Assembly: GCA_030592425.1 (NCBI GenBank)
Contig: JAUVJK010000005.1
Location: 1 to 26,479 of the forward strand
Length of the DNA stretch: 26,479 bases
Origin: Candidatus Moraniibacteriota bacterium
Lineage (GTDB): Bacteria; Patescibacteriota; Minisyncoccia; Moranbacterales; GCA-2747515
Direction: 5' to 3'
Shown: positions 13,980 to 22,499 of the stretch, in pieces
Layout of the letters: each line of letters opens with the position of its first letter
How positions within the stretch are numbered: position 1 is the stretch's first letter
The notes under the pieces: generated by a model
What the model saw: only the letters and a program-made list of their open reading frames with translations
Databases searched by the model: none
What the model was told of the DNA's origin: nothing
Position numbers and translations under genes: made by a program

Positions 13980-15239
13980 ATGGCTGTATCGTTAGAGAAA
14001 ATTAGAGAATTACCAAAGACACCAGGTGTGTATCTTTTTCGTGGTACACACAGAAAAATATTGTACGTAGGAAAGGCAACATCACTGCGAGATCGTGTAC
14101 GGAGTTATTTTTCTGGGCAAGAGGAAAAAAGTCGTGGAGTGCGGATGCAACACTTGATCGAAGACGTGCATAATATAGAGATCATTGAGACAGATTCCGT
14201 GTTGGAAGCATTGATCTTGGAGGCAGAGCTTATTAAGAAGTATCAGCCAAAATATAATATTGATGGTAAAGATGACAAAAGTTTTAGTTATTTTGTTATT
14301 ACAAAGGAAGATTTTCCGCGTGTTCTGATCTTGCATAAAACAGATTTTGAGAAGAAAAAATACAGGAGCTTTCTTTATGCAAAGGGAAAAACTTTTGGAC
14401 CCTATACATCAGCGTATCACATGCGCGCGGCACTCAAGATCATTCGGCGGATCTTCCCATTTCATAATCGTAGTGAAAAGAATGAGAAAGGTTGTCTTTC
14501 TTATCAAATTGGTTTATGTCCAGGTCCTTATGACGGAGCGATTACACCAGTAGCATATAGGCGAAATATGCGAAATATCTCCCTCTTTCTTTCTGGGCAT
14601 AAAAAAGCACTTGTAAAGAAATTAGAGATCGAGATGCGGCGAGCTGCAAAAAAGGAGGATTTTGAGGTTGCACAACAATTAAAACAGCAGATCTTTGCGC
14701 TGACGCATATCAATGATGTTGCCTTTTTGAGTCGAGAAGTGTCATCTGACACACATCGCATAGAAGCCTATGATATTTCACATATTGGTGGTGACTACAT
14801 GGTTGCATCAATGATCGTTTTTCGTGGGGATACACCTGATCAGAGTGCATATCGAAAATTCAAGATAAAAGCTGTGGAAGGCGTTAATGATCTTGCTGCG
14901 ATGCGGGAGGTTCTTGCACGACGCCTACGTCATCTTGATGATTGGGGTGTGCCAGATGCAATCGTGATTGATGGTGGTGCGGTGCATCTTGCGATGACAG
15001 AAAAATTATTTGAGGATTTTGATATAAAAAATAGTCTTGGGAAGAATGTTGGAGTTCTCGCTGTTGCAAAAGGGCCGACGCGAAAAAAAGTAGATGTGTA
15101 TGCGAGCACTCTTTTTCCACCACGCAAGACATTGATTGAAAATAAGGATCTTTTGGAAACTCTTCGTGAGGAGGCGCACCGCTTTGCGATCACATATCAT
15201 AAGAGTTTGCGGGACAAGGCTTTTATGGCGGAGAAATAA
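13980..15239 (+). CDS. uvrC: Excinuclease ABC subunit C, short form without C-terminal HhH domain
   Basis: The 419-residue protein would make both incisions around a lesion after UvrAB loading. Domain order: GIY-YIG nuclease (about 10-95; GVYLF at 16-20, YVGK at 29-32, Arg40), a Cys-poor linker (CLSYQIGLCPGPYDG near 177-191), the UVR motif that contacts UvrB (about 207-242; KKEDFEVAQQLKQQI), and the RNase H-fold nuclease with Asp265 in EAYDISHIGG, Asp331 in VIDGG and His400 in REEAHRFAITYH. The chain ends about 19 residues after His400. The tandem helix-hairpin-helix tail of the usual about 600-residue UvrC is missing, and no frame after 15239 supplies it, so this is a natural short form. The operator at 13940-13966 puts it under the neighbouring regulator. 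Confidence 0.93.
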   Translation: MAVSLEKIRELPKTPGVYLFRGTHRKILYVGKATSLRDRVRSYFSGQEEKSRGVRMQHLIEDVHNIEIIETDSVLEALILEAELIKKYQPKYNIDGKDDKSFSYFVITKEDFPRVLILHKTDFEKKKYRSFLYAKGKTFGPYTSAYHMRAALKIIRRIFPFHNRSEKNEKGCLSYQIGLCPGPYDGAITPVAYRRNMRNISLFLSGHKKALVKKLEIEMRRAAKKEDFEVAQQLKQQIFALTHINDVAFLSREVSSDTHRIEAYDISHIGGDYMVASMIVFRGDTPDQSAYRKFKIKAVEGVNDLAAMREVLARRLRHLDDWGVPDAIVIDGGAVHLAMTEKLFEDFDIKNSLGKNVGVLAVAKGPTRKKVDVYASTLFPPRKTLIENKDLLETLREEAHRFAITYHKSLRDKAFMAEK

Positions 15240-15250
15240 ACAATTTATTA

Positions 15251-15317
15251 CAGTGATATTGGAGAATAATGAAATATTTTACACTGAAATGAAGACGCAT
15301 CTATTTATTGTCTTCAT
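15251..15317. repeat. Two inverted repeats between uvrC and uvrA2
   Basis: CAGTG and ATATT at 15251-15260 pair with AATAT and CACTG at about 15273-15285. ATGAAGAC at 15289-15296 pairs with GTCTTCAT at 15310-15317. Neither is followed by a T run, so they are weak terminator candidates; they could fold in a read-through transcript. Confidence 0.35.
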
Positions 15318-15409
15318 CTAGTATGCAATAATATCTGACTATAATTGCTCATAGAGAGAATAAGAAGCTGACCCTTTACATAATGGCAAAAAGTGTGTAT
15401 CATAGGTAA

Positions 15410-15438
15410 TTGATATTTTAGTTATTATTGAAAATACT
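15410..15438 (+). promoter_or_regulatory. Weak promoter candidate for uvrA2
   Basis: TTGATA (15410-15415), a 17-nt spacer, and AATACT (15433-15438), or TACTAT at 15435-15440 with 19 nt. Either places the transcript start at or next to ATG 15445. The match to consensus is modest. Confidence 0.4.
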
Positions 15439-15444
15439 ATTTCT

Positions 15445-18303
15445 ATGTCACCCACAAAAAAACAAATTAAAAGTGTGCGTAAAAAAGATCGAATTATCGT
15501 GCAAGGGGCACGTGTTAATAATTTGAAGAATATTTCTGTTGATATGCCACGCGAGGCACTTGTTGTGATCACAGGTCTCTCTGGTTCGGGAAAATCTTCT
15601 CTTGCATTTGATACAATTTACGCAGAGGGAAACAGACGCTATATGGAAAGCTTATCTTCTTATGCGAGAAGTTTTCTTGATGTTAATGCAAAGCCAGATG
15701 TTGATAAGATCGAGAATATTGGTCCTTCGATCTCGATCGATCAAAAAAGTGTTGCACGTTCACCGCGATCTACTGTTGGCACGATGACAGAAATCTATGA
15801 CTATCTACGTGTTCTTTTTGCAAAAGTCGGAGCTGTGCATTGTTCACATTGTGATGTTCCTATGCGGCGTACAACAAATACAGAGATTTTGGATATGATC
15901 ATTGCATTGCCACAAGGAACGAAACTTGCTCTTTTGGCTCCTGTGAGTGATGAGAATCGTACTGTCACGGAGATCTTGCATACAGCGCAACAGTGGGGTT
16001 ATGCACGCGTGCGCTTTAATGAGAAGGTCATGACAATTTCTGAAGCATTCCTTATTGCCGATGATACTGTTCCAATGCGTGTTGATATTGTGATCGATCG
16101 TATGGATATTACGCGAGATGCCATTGATCGTGAGAGGATCATTGATTCTATTGAAACAGCTATGAAAATCGGAAAGGGTTCGATGATCGTTTCCTATGAT
16201 GGAAATGATAAACAGCATAACCATGACTATAAATGTAGTAATTGTGGCGAAACAGTGCAGAATATTCGACCACATCATTTTTCTTTTAATCATCCGAAAG
16301 GTGCCTGTCCAGAATGTTCTGGTCTTGGGATCAAATCTGAGATTGACCCGGAAAAGCTCATTCCTAATAAGAAGCTCTCACTCGCAGAGGGTGCGATCCA
16401 TATATGGAGTAAATCAAGTGGAAAAATGGGGGATGAATCACAACGAACAGATGCATTGGCAGTTCTTGCAAAACGCTACAAATTTTCACTTAAAATGCCA
16501 GTGAAAGATCTCTCAAAGGCTCACTTGGCAATTGTATTATATGGTGTGCCAAATGAATTGCAGAAAGATTCGACACATGACCTTGATAGTGCGCGGATAA
16601 CAAAATTATTTCGTGGTGTGATCCCAGAGTTGGAAGAAAAGTATAAAGCAACACGAAGTGATTATCTTCGTAATGAGATCGAGAAATATATGACAATGCA
16701 AACATGTCCTGGTTGTGAGGGAAAACGTCTCACACAACAGTCTCTCCATGTTACCATTGATGAGCGCTCAATCGATGATATCATTAATCTTTCTCTAACA
16801 GAATGTAAAAATTATTGTAAAAATATAACAAAAGGTGACCGCCTAAGTGATGAAAAACGAAAGATCTCACTACCACTTTTTCGAGAGATCATTGTACGAT
16901 TAGAATCATTAGAAGGTGTTGGTGTAGAATATTTGAGTCTTGGACGATCAACGGAAACTCTTTCTGGTGGCGAAGCGCAACGTATTCGTTTGGCAATTCA
17001 GATCAAGTCAGAGTTAATGGGAGTCGTCTATGTTCTTGATGAACCAACAGTTGGCCTGCATGCTCGTGATACAAAAAAATTAGTTTCGACATTAACAGCA
17101 TTACAGGAAGCGGGAAATTCTTTGATCGTTGTTGAGCATGATCGTGATCTGATGAAAGCAGCTGACTGGATCATTGATATGGGGCCAGGAGCAGGGGATG
17201 ATGGTGGAGTTGTAATGTTCTCTGGTACCTTGCAAGAATTGAAGAAATCGAAAACAACAACGGCGCCCTATATTACAGGAAAGAAAAAAGTAAGTTCCAA
17301 GAAATCGTATCGTAAAGGTTCCAAAAAGAATATTGAGATCGTCAAAGCATCAGAACATAATTTGAAAGATATCAGCGTAAAGATCCCATTAGAAACACTC
17401 GTTGCTGTCGCCGGCGTTTCTGGGTCTGGAAAGTCGACGCTTGTAAATGATATTCTTGCACGTGTTCTCGCAAAGGAATTTCATGGTGCACAAAAAGAAC
17501 CTGGTGCACACAAAACGGTAAAGGGTCTGTCCGCGATCAATAAGGTGATCTCGATCAATCAATTGCCAATTGGTCGAACGCCACGATCCAATGCAGCGAC
17601 ATATACAGGTGTTTTTGCTCATATTCGTGAACTTTTTGCAGCGACGGATGATGCCCGTGATCGCGGGTATACAGCGAGTCGTTTTAGTTTTAATATGCGC
17701 GGTGGTCGATGCGAAGTGTGTCAGGGTGATGGGCTTAGAAAAGTAGAAATGTATCTTTTACCAGATATATATGTTGCATGTGAAGCATGTGTAGGATCAC
17801 GATATAATGAAAAAACATTGGAGATCGAATATAATGGTGTCACAATCGCAGAAGTTCTTGATATGAGTGTGAGTTATGCGGCGGCATTTTTTAAAAGTCA
17901 TACACTTATTTCAGAAAAATTACGTACGATGGAAGATGTTGGATTGGGCTATTTGTGCTTGGGACAAAGTGCAACAAATCTTTCTGGAGGTGAAGCGCAG
18001 CGCATCAAGCTTGCAACAGAGCTTGCGCGTAAAGCAACAGGAAAGACATTGTATGTCCTAGATGAGCCAACAGTTGGTCTTCACTTTGATGATACAAAAC
18101 GTCTTCTTGGTGTTCTTGATGCTCTCGTAGACAAAGGGAATACCGTTTTGGTCGTAGAGCATAACACAGATGTGATCACGCATGCTGATTGGGTGATCGA
18201 GCTCGGTCCAGATGGTGGTGATGGTGGAGGGGAGATTGTCTTTGAAGGAACGCCAAAAAAAATGAAGAGCTGTAAAAAAAGTCCAACAGCAAAATTTCTC
18301 TAA
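15445..18303 (+). CDS. uvrA: Excinuclease ABC subunit A paralogue, second copy
   Basis: This is a 952-residue full-length UvrA. Walker A GLSGSGKSS at 44-52 and GVSGSGKST in the second half, signatures LSGGEAQRIRLA and LSGGEAQRIKLA, and LDEPTVGLHARD/LDEPTVGLHFDD are intact. Zinc motifs CSHC, CSNCGE/CPECSG, CPGC, and CEVCQGDG...CEACVGSRYN are present, so it is not one of the class II UvrA proteins that lack the UvrB-binding region by simple deletion. It differs from the first copy along its whole length, more so in the insertion domain (about 150-300), so it is an old duplication or a separately acquired gene. The basic linker KKKVSSKKSYRKGSKKN between the two ATPase halves is Lys-rich. The next gene follows after 11 nt and is probably in the same transcript. 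Confidence 0.94.
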   Translation: MSPTKKQIKSVRKKDRIIVQGARVNNLKNISVDMPREALVVITGLSGSGKSSLAFDTIYAEGNRRYMESLSSYARSFLDVNAKPDVDKIENIGPSISIDQKSVARSPRSTVGTMTEIYDYLRVLFAKVGAVHCSHCDVPMRRTTNTEILDMIIALPQGTKLALLAPVSDENRTVTEILHTAQQWGYARVRFNEKVMTISEAFLIADDTVPMRVDIVIDRMDITRDAIDRERIIDSIETAMKIGKGSMIVSYDGNDKQHNHDYKCSNCGETVQNIRPHHFSFNHPKGACPECSGLGIKSEIDPEKLIPNKKLSLAEGAIHIWSKSSGKMGDESQRTDALAVLAKRYKFSLKMPVKDLSKAHLAIVLYGVPNELQKDSTHDLDSARITKLFRGVIPELEEKYKATRSDYLRNEIEKYMTMQTCPGCEGKRLTQQSLHVTIDERSIDDIINLSLTECKNYCKNITKGDRLSDEKRKISLPLFREIIVRLESLEGVGVEYLSLGRSTETLSGGEAQRIRLAIQIKSELMGVVYVLDEPTVGLHARDTKKLVSTLTALQEAGNSLIVVEHDRDLMKAADWIIDMGPGAGDDGGVVMFSGTLQELKKSKTTTAPYITGKKKVSSKKSYRKGSKKNIEIVKASEHNLKDISVKIPLETLVAVAGVSGSGKSTLVNDILARVLAKEFHGAQKEPGAHKTVKGLSAINKVISINQLPIGRTPRSNAATYTGVFAHIRELFAATDDARDRGYTASRFSFNMRGGRCEVCQGDGLRKVEMYLLPDIYVACEACVGSRYNEKTLEIEYNGVTIAEVLDMSVSYAAAFFKSHTLISEKLRTMEDVGLGYLCLGQSATNLSGGEAQRIKLATELARKATGKTLYVLDEPTVGLHFDDTKRLLGVLDALVDKGNTVLVVEHNTDVITHADWVIELGPDGGDGGGEIVFEGTPKKMKSCKKSPTAKFL

Positions 18304-18314
18304 AAGAGAAAATA

Positions 18315-19247
18315 ATGAATGAATTACAGAAAAATATTATTGCAACGATTTGCTATTATGATGTGCTTGATTATCCTTTGACGAGCTTCGAGGTCTGGCG
18401 ACATATGATTGCCGATGATAATGCAAAAAAAAAGGTATCATCAACTCTTGGTGAAGTGATCAGAATGTTAGGAAATACATCGCTTGATCATTTAATCGCG
18501 CAAAAGAATGGTTTTTATTTTTTACATGATCGAGAGAATCTTGTTGCGGAACGGATGCGTCGTAATCGTATATCGATCAATAAATTACGTCGTTTACGTC
18601 ATTTTGCGAATATCATGCGCTATATGCCGTTTGTCCGTGCAATTCTTGTGACGGGGAGACTTGCAATGCAACAAGCAGATCAAGAAAGTGATCTTGATGT
18701 TCTTGTTATTCTCAGCGGTGGTCATATCTGGACAGGGCGGGCTGTGATCACTGCACTTCTGCAGATCCTCGGTGTGCGAAAACATGGCACGAAGCATCGC
18801 GATCATGTATGTCTTAATTATTATATTACAGATAAGGCACTTACTGTCCCAACGCAAGATCGTTTCGCTGCGCATGAATATGGATGGACTTTTCCATTAT
18901 TTGGGTGGAAAACATTTCAAGAATTTCAACGTGCCAACATGTGGATGCAGAAGTATACACCACAATTTTGTGTAACAGATATACCTCATGGCTATTGTAT
19001 GCAAGATCACAGCATTTCTCAGAGCAGTCGTACAATTGGAGAATTTCTCTTAAAATTGCCATTCTTTGAAAATAAAATGCGATCTCTGCAGAAAAAAAAG
19101 ATCGATATGAATCCAAAAACACATCTGAAAGATGCAAATATCATCGCAAACGATCACCATCTTGTTTTTCTCCCAAAACCACACAGTCCACGTGTGGAAC
19201 AGGCGTATCAAGAAAGAAAAATGATAATTACTGAGGGAATATTATAG
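18315..19247 (+). CDS. Nucleotidyltransferase-fold protein with N-terminal winged helix-like segment
   Basis: The 310-residue protein begins with a segment shaped like a winged helix (YYDVLDYPLTSFEVWRHM, about 5-75). The centre shows VTGRLAMQQADQESDLDVLVI at about 112-132, a variant of the nucleotidyltransferase-fold motif in which a Gly precedes the SDLD acidic pair. The usual GS pair before the acidic residues appears as TGRLA. The C-terminal part (WTFPLFGWKTFQEFQRANMW) is unassigned. Similar proteins are known to me only as uncharacterised nucleotidyltransferases; substrate and partner are unknown. It starts 11 nt after uvrA2 and its stop overlaps the end of manC by 6 nt tail-to-tail (19242-19247), so there is no space for an intergenic terminator. 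Confidence 0.7.
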   Translation: MNELQKNIIATICYYDVLDYPLTSFEVWRHMIADDNAKKKVSSTLGEVIRMLGNTSLDHLIAQKNGFYFLHDRENLVAERMRRNRISINKLRRLRHFANIMRYMPFVRAILVTGRLAMQQADQESDLDVLVILSGGHIWTGRAVITALLQILGVRKHGTKHRDHVCLNYYITDKALTVPTQDRFAAHEYGWTFPLFGWKTFQEFQRANMWMQKYTPQFCVTDIPHGYCMQDHSISQSSRTIGEFLLKLPFFENKMRSLQKKKIDMNPKTHLKDANIIANDHHLVFLPKPHSPRVEQAYQERKMIITEGIL

Positions 19248-20348
19248 GTAAAGATGTCGTCCTTCAGATTTTAATTTTGTTACAATTTTTTTTACTTCCT
19301 TTACTCTTCGTCGATCGGCGATGAGGATCGTATTGTGATTCTCAATAACGACAATATCTTTGAGACCCAAGGTTGCGATGAGTTTATCACGAGAATAGAT
19401 GAAACAGTCAGAGCTGTCGACATCAACATGATTTCCCTTAGATACGAAATGAGATGCGTATTGGTCTTTGTAAAAATCATAAAGAGATGCCCAATTGCCA
19501 ACGTCACTCCACTGTAGTTCTGATGGTACAACAATACGTTGTTGTTCTGTAAGTTTTTCGACGATAGCAGTATCAATTGGTTCATCGGGTAGTTTTTTAT
19601 AGATCTTTTCAATTGTTTTAGGATCAGATTCTTTTTTCTGCCATTCTTTCTCGATTTTTGTCACTGCTTTTGCGATGTGTGGCGTAAGTTTTGTAACATT
19701 TTTGAGAAATTCCTGAGCATTGAAGACGAAATAGCCAGCATTCCACAAGTATTCCCATCCAGAGAGATATTTTCGTGCTGTTTTTTCATCAGGTTTTTCT
19801 TTGAAAGATTCGACAGAAAATGTGCGATTCTTATAATTACTCTTGAGTTCAATACCCATTTTAATATAACCAAGCTCTGTACTGGGAAAGGTTGGATTAA
19901 TGCCAATTGTTGTAAATTTCTTTGGGTTATCAATAGCTGCTGCAAAGGCCGTCTTCATGACATCAATGAATTCATCAGTATTTTTGATCGCATGATCAGA
20001 TGCGATTGTGGCAACAACGGCATGCGGATCATGCATTTTTATGAATTGTGCAGAGAGTGCGATTGCTGGTGCGGTGTTACGCGCACACGGTTCAATGATC
20101 AACTGTTCCTTATTGATATGAGGAAGCTGTTCAAGAACAAGATCAACATAACGTGTTGTTGTTGAGATGTAAATTTGTTTATGCGGTACAACTTGTGCAG
20201 CACGATGATATGTCTCTTGAAGCATCGTACGATTTTGTGAAGTTAGTCTGTGAAATTGTTTTGGATTTTCTTTGCGCGAAAGTGGCCAGAGGCGCGTACC
20301 AGATCCACCAGCCATAATGACAATGTAACACTTTTTCTTTTGTGGCAT
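19242..20348 (-). CDS. manC: Mannose-1-phosphate guanylyltransferase
   Basis: The 368-residue enzyme makes GDP-mannose from mannose 1-phosphate and GTP. The start at 20348 (MPQKKKCYIVIMAGGSGTRLWP) is chosen over 20405 because the nucleotide-binding motif GGSGTRLWPLSR should lie near the N-terminus and a promoter with TATAAT at 20377-20382 lies between the two starts. Further motifs are NPKQFHRL, IEPCARNTAPAIAL, SDHAI, ELGYIKMG, FKEKPD and WNAGYFVF. It is the short nucleotidyltransferase form without the C-terminal cupin-type isomerase domain; a separate isomerase lies at 22500-23516. GDP-mannose feeds surface glycans. The GH130 relic at 5205-5640 would once have supplied mannose 1-phosphate. 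No phosphomannomutase is seen in the window. Confidence 0.93.
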   Translation of the reverse strand: MPQKKKCYIVIMAGGSGTRLWPLSRKENPKQFHRLTSQNRTMLQETYHRAAQVVPHKQIYISTTTRYVDLVLEQLPHINKEQLIIEPCARNTAPAIALSAQFIKMHDPHAVVATIASDHAIKNTDEFIDVMKTAFAAAIDNPKKFTTIGINPTFPSTELGYIKMGIELKSNYKNRTFSVESFKEKPDEKTARKYLSGWEYLWNAGYFVFNAQEFLKNVTKLTPHIAKAVTKIEKEWQKKESDPKTIEKIYKKLPDEPIDTAIVEKLTEQQRIVVPSELQWSDVGNWASLYDFYKDQYASHFVSKGNHVDVDSSDCFIYSRDKLIATLGLKDIVVIENHNTILIADRRRVKEVKKIVTKLKSEGRHLYL

Positions 20349-20376
20349 AAACTCGTTGTAAAATGATAATGAGCAC

Positions 20377-20405
20377 ATTATAGCAGAAGTAAATGAAATT
20401 TGCAT
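20377..20405 (-). promoter_or_regulatory. Probable manC promoter
   Basis: On the minus strand a perfect TATAAT (20377-20382) follows a weak -35 ATGCAA (20400-20405) at 17 nt. The transcript would start near 20370, about 22 nt before the ATG. Confidence 0.5.
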
Positions 20406-20420
20406 GTAAGAGTCTTTTCG

Positions 20421-20449
20421 TTGACGACTATCGGAACTTTTGGTATCCT
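20421..20449 (+). promoter_or_regulatory. Promoter of secG
   Basis: TTGACG (20421-20426), 17 nt, TATCCT (20444-20449). Only five nt separate the -10 box from ATG 20455, so the mRNA would start at the start codon. Confidence 0.65.
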
Positions 20450-20454
20450 TAGTG

Positions 20455-20709
20455 ATGTATTTAGATAAACTTTTTAGACGATATATGAAAATTATTGGTA
20501 TTGTACAAGCTATTGTTTCTGTCCTTCTTGTCGTCTCGATCCTTCTGCAGAGTCGTGGAAGTGGCCTTGGCGCTGGTATCGGTGTTGATTTTGGTGGTTC
20601 GTATCACACAAAGAGAGGGTTCGAGAAGTTTCTCGTGCGTTCAAGTGTTGTATTGAGCGCTCTCTTTATTGTTGTGAGCATTGTTGCTGTTGCGATTGTT
20701 GATGTGTAA
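20455..20709 (+). CDS. secG: Preprotein translocase subunit SecG
   Basis: The 84-residue protein is the small accessory subunit of the SecYEG channel. Two hydrophobic helices (IIGIVQAIVSVLLVVSILL and SVVLSALFIVVSIVAVAIV) flank the conserved loop QSRGSGLGAGIG...TKRGFEKFL. The start ATG 20455 is favoured by the promoter at 20421-20449. The first ten residues (MYLDKLFRRY) are an extension; the ATG at 20485 (MKIIGIV) would give the usual family start. It is likely the first gene of a run with the binding protein (35 nt) and the isomerase (21 nt). Confidence 0.92.
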   Translation: MYLDKLFRRYMKIIGIVQAIVSVLLVVSILLQSRGSGLGAGIGVDFGGSYHTKRGFEKFLVRSSVVLSALFIVVSIVAVAIVDV

Positions 20710-20744
20710 AAAAAATTCGCAAACCACCTTTGATCCTTTAATAT

Positions 20745-22478
20745 ATGAGTATCACGAAACCGTCATTTCTGACAATCTTATTTTCACCACGGCGCCTCTA
20801 TCAAGTGCTTCGTGAAATGACGTTGATCGAGAAATTGATCACGGTTGTTTTAGTTTTACTTGTGATCGTTGCCCTTGTATGGTGGGGACGAATATTGGTC
20901 GATCATCTTATGGATGAAGCGCCACAATTTGGCGGTGCATATACAGAAGGTGTGATTGGTCAGCCACGTTTTATCAATCCATTGATCGCGCATACAGAGG
21001 CAGGGAAGACAATGACCAATCTTATTTATAATGGCCTTTTTGCCTATGACCATAAGGGCAAACTAGTTTCTGATCTTGCAGAACGCCGAGAAGTAACGGA
21101 AGATCTCAAAACGTATACTGTCGTTTTGCGTGAAGATGCACTATGGCATGATGGAACACCTGTGCAGGCAGATGATGTTGTTATGACGGTAAATATGATC
21201 AGGGATGTCTCTTATCAAGTGCCGTCACGTTTGCAGTGGACAAATGTTGTGAAAATTGAAAAAATAGATGATCGAACTGTGCGTTTTATTCTCGAAGAGC
21301 CGTCAGCAACATTTTTACAAAATTTAACTGTTGGTATTCTACCAGCGCATATTTGGGGAGATGTAACAGCAGAACAGTTTCAATTATCAGAATTTAATAC
21401 ACAGCCAATTGGTACTGGTCCATATGAAGTTGTCGATCGTACAACAGACGAGGGTGATCGTATTATGTCTTATGAACTCAGTGCAAATGAGGATTATTAT
21501 CGTAATCGACCATACATTGATCAGATGACGATCAAATTTTATCCAAATTATGACAATCTGATTGCAGCATTTAATCAAAAAGATGTTGATGGTATTGGCC
21601 TCGATTTTCCAGAATATATTGACCAGATCAATGTCGAAAATGACGTATCGATCTATAAATTGTCAGTGCCAAATTATGTTGCAACATTTTTTAATCGCAA
21701 CAAAAGTGCTGCACTTGCGTTTTCAGAAGTGAGAGAAGCTTTGACGATGGCAACCGATCGTAACGAATTGATCGATCAAGTATTTACTGGTAACGCAGAG
21801 CGTGTTGGTGGGCCACTCCTTTCATGGATGGATGGCTATAATGCACAGGCACAACAATCAGATTTTGATCGTGATAAGGCAAATGCACTTCTTGATGAGA
21901 AAGGTTGGGTGCGTGGGGAGGATGGTATTCGACAGAAGGATGGTACACGGCTCTCATTTACACTCCAGACCGTTGTAAAATTACCACAACTCATGCTTGC
22001 GGCAGAGGTTCTTTCGGGGCAATGGCGTGAAATTGGCGCAGAGGTAGTTGTTCAAGAACATGAGATCAGTTCATTCAACAGCACTGTTTTACAACCGCGC
22101 GAATATGACGCTGTCCTTTTTGCACATCAATTAACGGCGACACCAAATCTCTTTCCATTTTGGCACTCAAGTCAAACAACTGGGAGTGGCTTGAACTATT
22201 CTCTCTATAAGGATGATGGCGTCGATACACTTCTGACAGAACTTACAAAAACAGCTGCAGATGATCAACGCATGGAAAAGTTGTCAAAGGTACAAAAAGC
22301 AATTGTAGAAGACGTCCCAGCGACATTTCTCTTTAGCCCAATTTACCTTTATGTTCAAGGTGCACAAGTACAGGGTGTTGGAGAAGAGAATTTTCGAGTC
22401 AATCAGCCAAAGGATCGTTTTTATAATGTTCATGAGTGGTTCGTTAAAACAAAACATGTACGAAAAGAGAATGAATAA
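20745..22478 (+). CDS. Membrane-anchored oligopeptide-type ABC substrate-binding protein (SBP family 5)
   Basis: The 577-residue protein has a cytoplasmic N-terminus, a membrane helix at about 28-48 (KLITVVLVLLVIVALVWWG), and an extracellular family-5 binding domain. Recognisable are GVIGQPRFINPL, LIYNGLFAYD, the LREDALWHDGTPVQADDVV motif, QPIGTGPYEV, and REALTMATDRNELI, in the family order. It lacks a lipobox Cys, so it is anchored by the helix instead. No permease or ATPase genes are in the window, so it is an orphan binding protein here. Its place between secG and the isomerase may reflect a housekeeping envelope role, or simple operon packing. Full length for the family (500-600). Confidence 0.88.
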   Translation: MSITKPSFLTILFSPRRLYQVLREMTLIEKLITVVLVLLVIVALVWWGRILVDHLMDEAPQFGGAYTEGVIGQPRFINPLIAHTEAGKTMTNLIYNGLFAYDHKGKLVSDLAERREVTEDLKTYTVVLREDALWHDGTPVQADDVVMTVNMIRDVSYQVPSRLQWTNVVKIEKIDDRTVRFILEEPSATFLQNLTVGILPAHIWGDVTAEQFQLSEFNTQPIGTGPYEVVDRTTDEGDRIMSYELSANEDYYRNRPYIDQMTIKFYPNYDNLIAAFNQKDVDGIGLDFPEYIDQINVENDVSIYKLSVPNYVATFFNRNKSAALAFSEVREALTMATDRNELIDQVFTGNAERVGGPLLSWMDGYNAQAQQSDFDRDKANALLDEKGWVRGEDGIRQKDGTRLSFTLQTVVKLPQLMLAAEVLSGQWREIGAEVVVQEHEISSFNSTVLQPREYDAVLFAHQLTATPNLFPFWHSSQTTGSGLNYSLYKDDGVDTLLTELTKTAADDQRMEKLSKVQKAIVEDVPATFLFSPIYLYVQGAQVQGVGEENFRVNQPKDRFYNVHEWFVKTKHVRKENE

Positions 22479-22499
22479 AACAATCCATTAAATAAAATT

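Noticed and set aside
16401..16412. TCCATATATGGA within uvrA2 as a third operator
   Set aside because: It differs from TCCATATGGA by an extra AT pair, lies inside coding sequence, and has no -10-like context.
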